Origin: Ignavibacteria bacterium
Lineage (GTDB): Bacteria; Bacteroidota; Ignavibacteria; Tepidaquicellales; Tepidaquicellaceae
Length of the DNA stretch: 41,507 bases
Direction of reading: 5' to 3'
Assembly (NCBI GenBank): GCA_016788375.1
Contig: JAEUSI010000010.1
Location: forward strand, 1 to 41,507
The position numbers and the translations under genes were made by a program. The notes beneath the pieces were generated by a model, which searched no databases, was not told the DNA's origin, and worked only from the letters and a program-made list of their open reading frames with translations. How positions within the stretch are numbered: position 1 is the first letter of the stretch; every line of letters begins with the position of its first letter. Positions 33,969-41,507 of this stretch are shown one piece after another.

Positions 33969-35024
33969 TTATTTAAGCAAATCAACTTTCAGCTCGGTAA
34001 TTACATCCTGTGTGGTCTTTACCGACTGTCCGCCTGCGGAAATTTTCATTCCCATATCTATGCTTGTGCTTGTTTCTTTCTTGGTGACACAGCCGCGCGA
34101 AAGGTTAAATACAATGTTGCCTCTTCCGCCTGTTTTTACTTCTTCAACCTTATAACTTACCTGCTTTTCCTTTAATTCCTTTTCTATAAAATCAACCGAC
34201 AGATCGGCATCTATAAAAAGCATTGTCTGATTATTTTCTTCTCTTACTTCCCGAAGTTTATAACTGAGAATATTTCTGACCGGGAAAATAAGAATCTGCG
34301 TCTCGTATGATCTTGTCCATGAAGAATCCTGATAGACTTCCTTTTCGGGGAACATCTGGAACTGCTGCTGAAGCACTGCTCTTATAGCATCTTTTCCGAA
34401 TGAATCCTTAAGCGATTCTTTCTGTTCGGCTGTCAGTGTATCGCCGAGCGATTTAAACATATTTTCATAAACTTTCTCAAGTCCGTATGTTTCGGAAATT
34501 TCGCCGTTTGGCGATACTCTTGCAAAAAATTCTTCGTTCATTATCGAATTATACTGTATAAAATCAGGTTTTGAATAAACCGAATCTTTAATGTTTGAAT
34601 TGTAAGAAATGCTCATTGTAGAATCCTTTGAGGAAACAGTTGAAACAATATTTATACTGTCAAATTTAATCTTGTAAGTTATTATTCCTGTAGAAGTAAT
34701 GTCATTAACTTCTTCCGAATAATAATAATTAATATCCTGTGTCGATGACATTTCTTTGTCACCCGTCATGGGGCTTTTTTCTTTTGAAGTGGTTTTTGCA
34801 TTCATTTTGTATTTGAAAACATCACCTTTTTTAGGCTTTAAAGTCAGAGATACCTTTGTTCCGGCAGCTTCTTTCTTTACCAGGTCTGAATTATCCGAAC
34901 TCTTGTTTTCACCAGTTTTACCTTTTTCATCAGCTTTTTCATCCTTTTTATCACATGACTGAAATATTGCAGTCATTATTCCGAACATAAATATTAAAGC
35001 GGTTATGGATATTTTCTTAAACAT
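33969..35024 (-). CDS. DUF6263-like surface or periplasmic lipoprotein
   Basis: 351 aa from ATG 35024, chosen because AAGGGA precedes it by five bases and the signal peptide starts at once (MFKKISITALIFMFGIMTAI). A longer frame from 35060 is rejected. The lipobox is FQSC, followed by DKKDEKADEKGK. The mature part has LTLKPKKGDVFKYKM, YYYSEEVNDITSTGIITYKI and SPNGEISETYGLEKV, a pattern of beta-rich proteins assigned to DUF6263. Function unknown. The 5' leader holds a short inverted repeat (35072-35094). Confidence 0.72.
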   Translation of the reverse strand: MFKKISITALIFMFGIMTAIFQSCDKKDEKADEKGKTGENKSSDNSDLVKKEAAGTKVSLTLKPKKGDVFKYKMNAKTTSKEKSPMTGDKEMSSTQDINYYYSEEVNDITSTGIITYKIKFDSINIVSTVSSKDSTMSISYNSNIKDSVYSKPDFIQYNSIMNEEFFARVSPNGEISETYGLEKVYENMFKSLGDTLTAEQKESLKDSFGKDAIRAVLQQQFQMFPEKEVYQDSSWTRSYETQILIFPVRNILSYKLREVREENNQTMLFIDADLSVDFIEKELKEKQVSYKVEEVKTGGRGNIVFNLSRGCVTKKETSTSIDMGMKISAGGQSVKTTQDVITELKVDLLK

Positions 35025-35071
35025 TAATTTCCCTTCTGAATTATTTTTTGATTTATGCAAAATACGGTTTA

Positions 35072-35094
35072 TTGCTTAGAGATTCAAAGCAATA
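35072..35094. repeat. Short inverted repeat in the leader of the DUF6263-like gene
   Basis: ATTGCTT and AAGCAAT are perfect inverted copies with a nine-base loop, 48 bases upstream of the start. It might be an operator or leader hairpin; evidence is limited to the symmetry. Confidence 0.3.
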
Positions 35095-35303
35095 GAACGG
35101 GCAAAATGAATTTCATTAACTGATTTATTGAATGTTTAATTTTTGAGATGTTATAATGATATAATTTACAAAAAACTGATATTTAGTCTGTTTTTAATGA
35201 ATTGATAATATGTGAAGAAAAATTATTTGCAGATAAACTGTTTTTATAGTCAATGCTTAACTGTAATTCTGTAACATAACATCAATTGTTTAAAACGGTT
35301 TTA

Positions 35304-37187
35304 TTACGGCTTCACGTAAATTCCTATATCAGGATTCTGAAACGGTACCGGAGTCCCGTACCAGTCCGTTTTCAATGTATCATTTACACTTTGTACACGT
35401 GAGTTATAGTTTATCCCTTTTCCTTCAGCCGGGGAACCGTCTTTAAACTGAAAACAGGTTAGCGTATCCAGAAAATACGGGTTTATTTTTTCTGATAGGT
35501 TTTGAGTTAATCTTTTCAGCAGAGGGTCGGAATTTATATATGTATAATTATCTTCTGACTTTTCAAGTCCTGTATTGTCAGCCCAGCTTTTTATAGAACT
35601 GTATGTTCGGGATTTAAAATAAAAGAATGGAACAGTGTCGCTCAGTGAAAATTCCGTAAACATACGGTTTGTTTTGCCAGTTAACGGATAATATAAATTG
35701 TTGTGAACTCTTGAATTTGTAAACCAGTCAGACCAGAAACCGTTTGTCGGATGAGGTCTTGTGTAACTGTGGGAAATTGCCCTTACTGAATCTCCTGTAA
35801 TGAATATGTTGTTGTATAAATATATTCTGTCCGCATATCCGAACTGATTAAAGCAGGAATAAAGATTCAGTGAATCATTATAAAAATACCCTGCGCCTCT
35901 TTTATAATTTTTTGATCTTTTCAGATAAACAAGATTGTTATAGACAAAACATTTTTTATTCGGAATTCCAATATATCCTTTATAAAAACTGTTCATAGAC
36001 AATCCCGTCGTCGTACCTGAATCTCCTATAATAACATTAAACCTGACCACATTGAAAGATGCCTGCAGAGAATCTTCGTATATTCCTTTCCAGTATCCGT
36101 TGTAAGAAGTAGGTGCATTTGCCACACAGATTCCCTTTCTGCAGTTTGCTATGTAATTGAACTCGATCGCATTGGAATCACTGCCTGCATCGGGATAAAT
36201 TCCGGTGCCTTCATTATTGTCATTTCTTACGTTCCTGATTTCATTATACCTGACGGTTGAATTTCTCGTATTTGCAAAATAAATTCCTCCTGTTCCGTTA
36301 GCATAATTATAACCCACTCTGTTCACATAATTTCTTTCTATCAATGCATTTTTTGTGAAGGCAAGGCTTATTCCTGTCGCAGAGCATGAGGAAGTGCTGT
36401 CTTTCCCTTCAATGTCAGTCACTTCATTTCCGTAAATCCTTAAATCCGAATACTGAATATGGTCAACTGACATTCCTGATGCTCCGATATTATGAATAAA
36501 ATTCGAATCTATGAGATACCGGCCTCTTCTGTTAAAACCTGCTCTGATCTGCAGTCCGACTTTTAAATTTGCAAATTCGCAGTTGTTAATCAGAATCAGC
36601 ATTGAATCAGCGCGTGTATAGTCGGGTTTGGGATAACTGCATATTTTCAGTCCGGCATCATCCAGAGCGCCGCTTAAATTTCCGCCTCTGAATTTAAGCG
36701 GATTATATACGCCTTTGAAAACAATATTTCTGAAAATCACCCTTACGCGGATTCCTATTACAACGTTTATAATATGCAGGTTTGAAGAATCCATAAGCAA
36801 TACAGCTTTCCCGCTGCCGTATGAGTCAAATACAACGGGGTTTTCAGTATTATCGAAATACTTATTCAATATGAGGGAATTTCCTCCTGAAGTAATTGTA
36901 TCCCCGCCTTTAAACAAAATTGTAGTGCCTCCGTGAGAAAATCCCGTATGATTTAAGCGGCTGTAAGTTCTGAACGGCTGCAGTGAATCCAGCCCGTTAT
37001 TATTGTCATCGCCGTTGCTTGAGACATAATAAGTAACAGGTTCAGGATCCGCTAAAACCGGATTAGACGGAAATACAGAAGCCGGGGGTTTTTGTTTCTG
37101 AGCGTATAACTGTGATAATCCTGTAAATAAAATAAATAAAATCAAATTAATCAGAATTAAAATCCTGCAAGTTCGCAATTCAGACAT
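35304..37187 (-). CDS. Secreted right-handed parallel beta-helix repeat protein
   Basis: 627 aa, ATG start. The signal peptide ILILINLILFILFTGLSQLY ends near AQ. YYVSSNGDDNNNGLDSLQPF is the common N-terminal cap of secreted beta-helix proteins (pectate-lyase-like fold). Coils follow from about 85 to 470 with N- and I-rich turns (FANTRNSTVRYNEIRNVRND, SNAIEFNYIANC). The C-terminal DWYGTPVPFQNPDIGIYVKP is typical of such proteins, and no T9SS sorting domain is present, unlike the neighbouring secreted proteins. Catalytic residues could not be identified; polysaccharide lyase or binding activity is only a possibility. Confidence 0.8.
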   Translation of the reverse strand: MSELRTCRILILINLILFILFTGLSQLYAQKQKPPASVFPSNPVLADPEPVTYYVSSNGDDNNNGLDSLQPFRTYSRLNHTGFSHGGTTILFKGGDTITSGGNSLILNKYFDNTENPVVFDSYGSGKAVLLMDSSNLHIINVVIGIRVRVIFRNIVFKGVYNPLKFRGGNLSGALDDAGLKICSYPKPDYTRADSMLILINNCEFANLKVGLQIRAGFNRRGRYLIDSNFIHNIGASGMSVDHIQYSDLRIYGNEVTDIEGKDSTSSCSATGISLAFTKNALIERNYVNRVGYNYANGTGGIYFANTRNSTVRYNEIRNVRNDNNEGTGIYPDAGSDSNAIEFNYIANCRKGICVANAPTSYNGYWKGIYEDSLQASFNVVRFNVIIGDSGTTTGLSMNSFYKGYIGIPNKKCFVYNNLVYLKRSKNYKRGAGYFYNDSLNLYSCFNQFGYADRIYLYNNIFITGDSVRAISHSYTRPHPTNGFWSDWFTNSRVHNNLYYPLTGKTNRMFTEFSLSDTVPFFYFKSRTYSSIKSWADNTGLEKSEDNYTYINSDPLLKRLTQNLSEKINPYFLDTLTCFQFKDGSPAEGKGINYNSRVQSVNDTLKTDWYGTPVPFQNPDIGIYVKP

Positions 37188-37790
37188 TGAAATTTTAGTT
37201 TATGAAAATATTCCGGAAACCGTTACAGATTAATTCAACAAAACAAAAATATAAATTCCTCATAAATACATGCAATTATTATTTTCAACTTTGCCGATGA
37301 TTCAAAATTATGAAGAGTAAATTAAGATTCAATTATAATCCGCAGTAAACTGATTTCCTTATCTTCAACGGGATAAACCCATAATGGTTTCCGGTAATCA
37401 GGATAATTATGAGCTTAATTTAACTGATTATAATTATAAAAACATAATAAGACCGGGATAACTTTCCTTTTAGGAAGTATATTTAAAATCGTTGTCAACA
37501 GGCAAAGCCCTGCCGTATCCGCAGTCTGCATCGCAATAAGTTTATTCTATCATACTATTTACTCAAGCGAAGTCACACTGCGGGAAAAGAAAGATTTTGA
37601 CAAATATTCCTGTATCATTTTCACAAAGTAATGCAGCTGTAAGAACGAATTCCCACATAAAATTAATAAAACAGCCAAAAACGGAATGTTATAAAGATAT
37701 TTACATGTATTTCATTTTCACAAACTGAAATAAATGAATGTTTGATTTTTAAAAATTAAGTGTTATGTTTATTCAAATAACTGATTTAAA
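37188..37790. other. 603-base divergent intergenic region
   Basis: No gene is supported. It separates the minus-strand beta-helix gene from the plus-strand propeller gene and should contain both promoters. Most is AT-rich, but about 37488-37583 is relatively GC-rich and has inverted repeat arms CCGCAGT (37519-37525) and ACTGCGG (37577-37583). A smaller symmetrical stretch, ACTTTCC...GGAAGT, lies near 37460. No tRNA or known riboswitch was recognised. Confidence 0.5.
37519..37583. repeat. 65-bp element with inverted ends
   Basis: CCGCAGT (37519-37525) and ACTGCGG (37577-37583) are perfect inverted copies, and similarity extends a little inward (CTGCATCGC against GTGACTTCGC on the other strand). 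It may be a small dispersed element or an RNA structure. It has no coding capacity. Confidence 0.35.
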
Positions 37791-39923
37791 ATGAAATATC
37801 TGAAGCAGATATTTACCGGAATAATACTTCTGACAATAATAAACAATTCGTATTCACAGTATTCACCGCAGGGAGGTGAGGCGGGCTGGTTCTGGCAGCA
37901 GCCCTATCCTTCGGGCAATCAGCTGAATGCCGTGGATTTCGCGGATTCACAGACAGGATACAGCGTCGGAAATCTCGGTACTATATTAAAGACAACAAAC
38001 GGAGGAGAAGAGTGGAATGTGCAGCAGGCAAATACAAAAACATTAATGCTCGGCGTAAGCTGTTTCAGTCAGACAGGCTGTGTAATTGTGGGAGATTCGG
38101 GACTTATACTCCGCACTAACGACGGAGGCTCGAACTGGAACAGAATCTCAGCCGGAACAAACGTATTCTTTCACGATGTGACATTTATAAATTCCCTGAC
38201 TGGATATGCAGTAGGCGGAAGCGGAGTGATAATAAAGACAACAAACAGCGGGCTGAACTGGAGTTTTCAGAACAGCGGAACAAAGGCAATACTGTTCTGT
38301 GTGTCGTTTCTGGATTCGCTGCACGGTTGTATAGGAGGAAGAGAATCAACATTAAGGACAACAAACGGAGGTGAAACATGGATATATCAGTACATGGGAG
38401 GATCCTTTGTAGGTTATGTTTCAATATGTTACCTGGACAGTCAGACTGTTTATACAGTAAATGAAGATAATTATTTCTGTAAAAGTACAAATGCCGGGAT
38501 TAACTGGACTAGTCAGGGATTATTAAATCTGACAAATGATATTGCAAGATCAATGGCATTCAAAGATATAAATACAGGTTACATTGCAATGGATTTTGGA
38601 AGAGTCTTAAAGACTACAGATGCCGGTAATAACTGGAGCTATGATTCTACATTCAAACCTAATTACTATAAAATCAGAGTATTTCAAAACATATCGTTAA
38701 TTAATTCTGATAAGGTAATAATAGCCGGCGGCGGGGGAATTATAATTAAATCAATAAACGAAGGAAGAAGCTGGCAGGTGCAGAACGGAAATTACAAAGA
38801 CCTGACAAAGAATTTATTCACTGATGAAAACACAGGATATTGTATCGGTAAAGACGGAACAATTCTTAAGACTACAAATGCAGGACTGAACTGGCTGAAT
38901 CAGAATTCTGGCACAAATTATACATTAAACGGACTTTATTTTTTAAATAACAATACAGGTTACATTTGCGGAGATTCGGGTGTTATAAGAAAGACAACAA
39001 ACGGGGGTAATAACTGGGAAGAAATTTCAATCGGTTCAACAAACATTCTTTCATCTTTGCATTTTTTTAATTCAGACACAGGATATGTCATCGGATATCC
39101 GGGATTAATATTAAAGACAACCAACGGTGGACTGAACTGGCAGACACAGGTCAGCGGAACTACAAATATTCTATATGAAATTGATTTCTTAAACTATAAT
39201 ACAGGATTGATATGTGCAGTTAACAGAATATTACGAACAACAAATGCCGGTGAAAACTGGTCGATTGTAGCAAGCGGAACAGAAGGCAGGGGAAACGATA
39301 TAAAATTTTTAGACAGCAACAGGGCAATCAGTGTGACTGGAACAACAGGAAATTATATATCAACAAACGGCGGATTAAACTGGATAAGATATCCAAATTC
39401 ATTCGGTGTTGCGATAAATTCACTTTATTTCTTTGACTCAAATACCGGATGTGGAGCAGGCGGCAGCGGTTCGGTTGTAAGGACAACAAACGGAGGATTT
39501 AACTGGACTCTGTTAGGTTCAATAACGGATAATTTTGTTTATTCAGTTTACTTTACGAATGAAAACACAGGCTATGTCGCAGGAGAATTCGGAACAATTC
39601 TTAAAACAACTAACGGAGGTATGACATTTATATCAGAAACCAATGAAATTTATCCGCAAAAATATCTATTAAGTCAGAACTATCCTAATCCATTCAATCC
39701 AACAACAAGAATCAGATACACAATTGAAAGTACAAATTTTGTTATGTTAAAAGTATTCGACATACTTGGGAATGAAGTAGAAGTATTAGTAAATGAAAAG
39801 AAATATCCCGGAAATTATGAAGTCGGGTTCAACGGCACTGATTTCCCGAGCGGAGTGTATTTCTATTCTTTATACATTAATAATATATTATCCGAAACAA
39901 AAAAAATGTTATTAACAAAATAA
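37791..39923 (+). CDS. Secreted 14-repeat YCF48-type propeller protein with T9SS sorting domain
   Basis: 710 aa, ATG start. Signal peptide YLKQIFTGIILLTIINNSYSQ. From about residue 32 to 625 there are 14 repeats of about 43 residues, each built on the pattern xxTGYxxGxxGxIxKTTNGGxNW (examples TTNGGEEW, TTNAGLNW, TTNGGFNW, last one TTNGGMTF). Such blades occur in YCF48/HCF136 and sialidase-like propellers. The C-terminal 80 residues form a T9SS sorting domain (QNYPNPFNPTTRIRYTIE ... KVFDILGNEVEVL). Surface display or secretion is predicted; ligand unknown. The next gene starts 17 bases downstream with AAAGGAAG between them, so the two are probably one operon. Confidence 0.88.
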   Translation: MKYLKQIFTGIILLTIINNSYSQYSPQGGEAGWFWQQPYPSGNQLNAVDFADSQTGYSVGNLGTILKTTNGGEEWNVQQANTKTLMLGVSCFSQTGCVIVGDSGLILRTNDGGSNWNRISAGTNVFFHDVTFINSLTGYAVGGSGVIIKTTNSGLNWSFQNSGTKAILFCVSFLDSLHGCIGGRESTLRTTNGGETWIYQYMGGSFVGYVSICYLDSQTVYTVNEDNYFCKSTNAGINWTSQGLLNLTNDIARSMAFKDINTGYIAMDFGRVLKTTDAGNNWSYDSTFKPNYYKIRVFQNISLINSDKVIIAGGGGIIIKSINEGRSWQVQNGNYKDLTKNLFTDENTGYCIGKDGTILKTTNAGLNWLNQNSGTNYTLNGLYFLNNNTGYICGDSGVIRKTTNGGNNWEEISIGSTNILSSLHFFNSDTGYVIGYPGLILKTTNGGLNWQTQVSGTTNILYEIDFLNYNTGLICAVNRILRTTNAGENWSIVASGTEGRGNDIKFLDSNRAISVTGTTGNYISTNGGLNWIRYPNSFGVAINSLYFFDSNTGCGAGGSGSVVRTTNGGFNWTLLGSITDNFVYSVYFTNENTGYVAGEFGTILKTTNGGMTFISETNEIYPQKYLLSQNYPNPFNPTTRIRYTIESTNFVMLKVFDILGNEVEVLVNEKKYPGNYEVGFNGTDFPSGVYFYSLYINNILSETKKMLLTK

Positions 39924-39940
39924 ATTAAAGGAAGAACAGT

Positions 39941-41507
39941 ATGAAAAAATTAATTTTCACTTTCCTGTTGATTACCTTTTTCAGTAAACCTTCATTATCA
40001 CAGATTCCTTCAGATTATCCTTTTAAGACTTTGATTGATGAAAATAATTTTCTGTTTATTACAGGAGATTCTCTTGATAATGTCTGGACGACAAAAATAA
40101 ACTTATCCGGAGGAAGAGTTTGGAGTCAGTGGTATCCCAATCCCGGATTTGACCGCGGGATGGATATAGCAGTATTAAATCAAGAAGAGGAAAGTATTGT
40201 ATATGCAACCGGATATATAAAAGAGCAGAATACAAATTTTAATGACATAATTGTAATTAAATATGATTATTCTAACGGAGACATTCTGTGGCATAAAATT
40301 TATGGACAGCAGTTTTACGATGATAAGGCATACGGAATTTCAATTGATGAAAACGGAAATGCATATATCGCAGGATATTCTGAAGTAAAGTATAAAGGTA
40401 AAAACTTCGTAATTCTGAAGTATGAATCCGACGGTCCTTCCGGAAGTTTAGTCTGGAAGTATCAGTACAACAACCGGGACTTCAACGGCGATGATGTTGC
40501 AACCGATATTCTGATAGACAGGTATCATCTTTACGCCTGCGGATATACATATAACGGAACTTACGGAAATGACATTATACTCGGAACATTCAGCCTTCAG
40601 GATATTCAGAATAATTTAACCGACACAGCATATATACCCGATAAGTATCAGTCGCGGTATAATCAGACTCCGACCGGATTTATACTGAACAGTATATCAA
40701 CCCGTCCGCAGTCAAAATCCCGTGCAGTGATATCGGGATTTTCGGATAATTCCGGATACGGAAGTACGGAAGATTACTTTACAATATATTTCGACTGTAA
40801 CTTCAGCGATCCTGTCAGATGGTTCAGAAGATTTGACTGTTCGGGCGGGACGGATATAGCGACATCCGTCGCAAGCGACAGATTCAATAATATTTATGTA
40901 ACGGGTTACAGTTTCAGGAACAGCACAAAGTCATATGATTTTGCGACAATGAAATATAATTACATAAACGGTTCATACGGCTGGGATGAACACATAAAGT
41001 ACTTTGATTACAATAATCAGGGAGGAACAGACAAGGCGAGTTCGATCAAGACACGATATGATTCAGTATATATCGCCGGTCAGAGCACGGCATCGGGCAT
41101 AGGATTTACGATTAAGAAGTATGCGCAGTCAAACGGCGGGATAGAAAACACATGGGAACAGGATTTCGAACCTGCATTTGCAGAGACACTCGAACCACCG
41201 GGACAAATGAATTCGGGATGTTATCTCGAACTTGACAGCCTTGGGAATGTATATCTTATCACATTTGCATGGAACAGTTCGGTAAAGTATTATGCAATAC
41301 GAAAGTATGATGCAAACGGAAATGTAATCTATACGATTGATAATTATCCGGAACAGGACAATCAGGAAGATAACAATAATCATTCATCCCGGAATTCTGA
41401 ACTGAGTTATGAGCTTAAACAAAATTATCCTAATCCCTTTAATCCGTCAACAAAGATAAGTTATTCAATCCCAAAAGAAGGAACAGTAACCCTGAAGATA
41501 TACGACC
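39941..41507 (+). CDS. Secreted SBBP-type repeat protein with T9SS sorting domain (3' end outside window)
   Basis: At least 522 codons from ATG 39941, with AAAGGAAG upstream; it is open to the window end. Signal peptide MKKLIFTFLLITFFSKPSLSQ. The mature part shows propeller-type blades of the SBBP/delta-60 kind (ISIDENGNAYIAGYSEV, ASDRFNNIYVTGYSFR, LDSLGNVYLITFAWN, alternating with IVIKYDYSNGDILWHKIYG). The sorting domain begins at ELKQNYPNPFNPSTKISYSI and is cut at KIYD. Roughly 45-50 residues should be missing. Secreted or cell-surface; function unknown. Confidence 0.85.
   Translation, partial: MKKLIFTFLLITFFSKPSLSQIPSDYPFKTLIDENNFLFITGDSLDNVWTTKINLSGGRVWSQWYPNPGFDRGMDIAVLNQEEESIVYATGYIKEQNTNFNDIIVIKYDYSNGDILWHKIYGQQFYDDKAYGISIDENGNAYIAGYSEVKYKGKNFVILKYESDGPSGSLVWKYQYNNRDFNGDDVATDILIDRYHLYACGYTYNGTYGNDIILGTFSLQDIQNNLTDTAYIPDKYQSRYNQTPTGFILNSISTRPQSKSRAVISGFSDNSGYGSTEDYFTIYFDCNFSDPVRWFRRFDCSGGTDIATSVASDRFNNIYVTGYSFRNSTKSYDFATMKYNYINGSYGWDEHIKYFDYNNQGGTDKASSIKTRYDSVYIAGQSTASGIGFTIKKYAQSNGGIENTWEQDFEPAFAETLEPPGQMNSGCYLELDSLGNVYLITFAWNSSVKYYAIRKYDANGNVIYTIDNYPEQDNQEDNNNHSSRNSELSYELKQNYPNPFNPSTKISYSIPKEGTVTLKIYD

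Noticed and set aside
35025-35060. Longer N-terminus for the DUF6263-like lipoprotein
   Set aside because: It adds 12 polar residues before the signal peptide and ignores a clear AAGGGA before ATG 35024.
37791-39923. Regular DNA repeats that might suggest a CRISPR array
   Set aside because: The recurring ACAACAAACGGAGG-like words encode the TTNGG motif of protein repeats spaced about 130 bases apart, with codon-level variation.
41129-41383. Minus-strand open frame at the right edge
   Set aside because: It lies wholly within the coding frame of the truncated T9SS cargo gene and has no recognisable domain.

Overview
The window reads as chromosomal DNA from an AT-rich, diderm member of the Bacteroidota/Chlorobiota/Ignavibacteriota (FCB) lineage, most likely an Ignavibacteria-type bacterium. 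Three proteins carry a complete type IX secretion (T9SS) C-terminal sorting domain of the NYPNPFNP(S/T)T kind and a fourth, cut by the window edge, carries its beginning. The lineage fits the LpxC-FabZ fusion, the paired OmpH/Skp chaperones beside BamA, the QSC-type lipoproteins and the DivIVA-YggS pair. No phage, transposase, CRISPR, rRNA or tRNA gene was found. This is mainly housekeeping DNA with islands of secreted beta-propeller and beta-helix proteins.

Layout. 1-1170 (minus): YggS, DivIVA and the first codons of an ECF sigma factor. 1380-2228 (plus): a lone crotonase-family enzyme. 2266-8370 (minus): a tight block of lipoprotein, sucD, folB, folK, deoxynucleoside kinase, small membrane protein, family 9 glycosyltransferase and Ppx-HD phosphatase. 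8592-13972 (plus): two T9SS cargo proteins, each followed by a good terminator, then pgk. 14036-21891 (minus): trpS and an envelope cluster uppS-bamA-ompH-ompH-lpxD-lpxC/fabZ. 22004-24398 (minus): ddl-ftsB-M42 peptidase. 24734-29929 (plus): PHP phosphoesterase, ribH, folC, 3-hydroxyacyl-CoA dehydrogenase, Fur regulator, HAD phosphatase, acpS. 29907-37187 (minus): beta-helix protein, DUF6263-like lipoprotein, upp, Rel/Spo and a TolB-like propeller. 37791-41507 (plus): a 14-repeat YCF48-type propeller with a T9SS tail and a further truncated T9SS cargo gene.

The envelope cluster supplies undecaprenyl diphosphate, the outer-membrane insertase, periplasmic chaperones and lipid A acylation steps, so it links lipid carrier, outer-membrane protein and LPS production. 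Folate genes are split between two operons (folB-folK and folC). The most unusual general property is start-codon use: about twelve of some 39 genes appear to start with TTG and none clearly with GTG. I found no convincing new multi-gene system. The best leads are the TTG bias, a basic C-terminal tail on SucD, a 2x7 repeat architecture in a secreted propeller, a small conserved-looking membrane protein, and two structured intergenic stretches (24399-24733 and 37188-37790).
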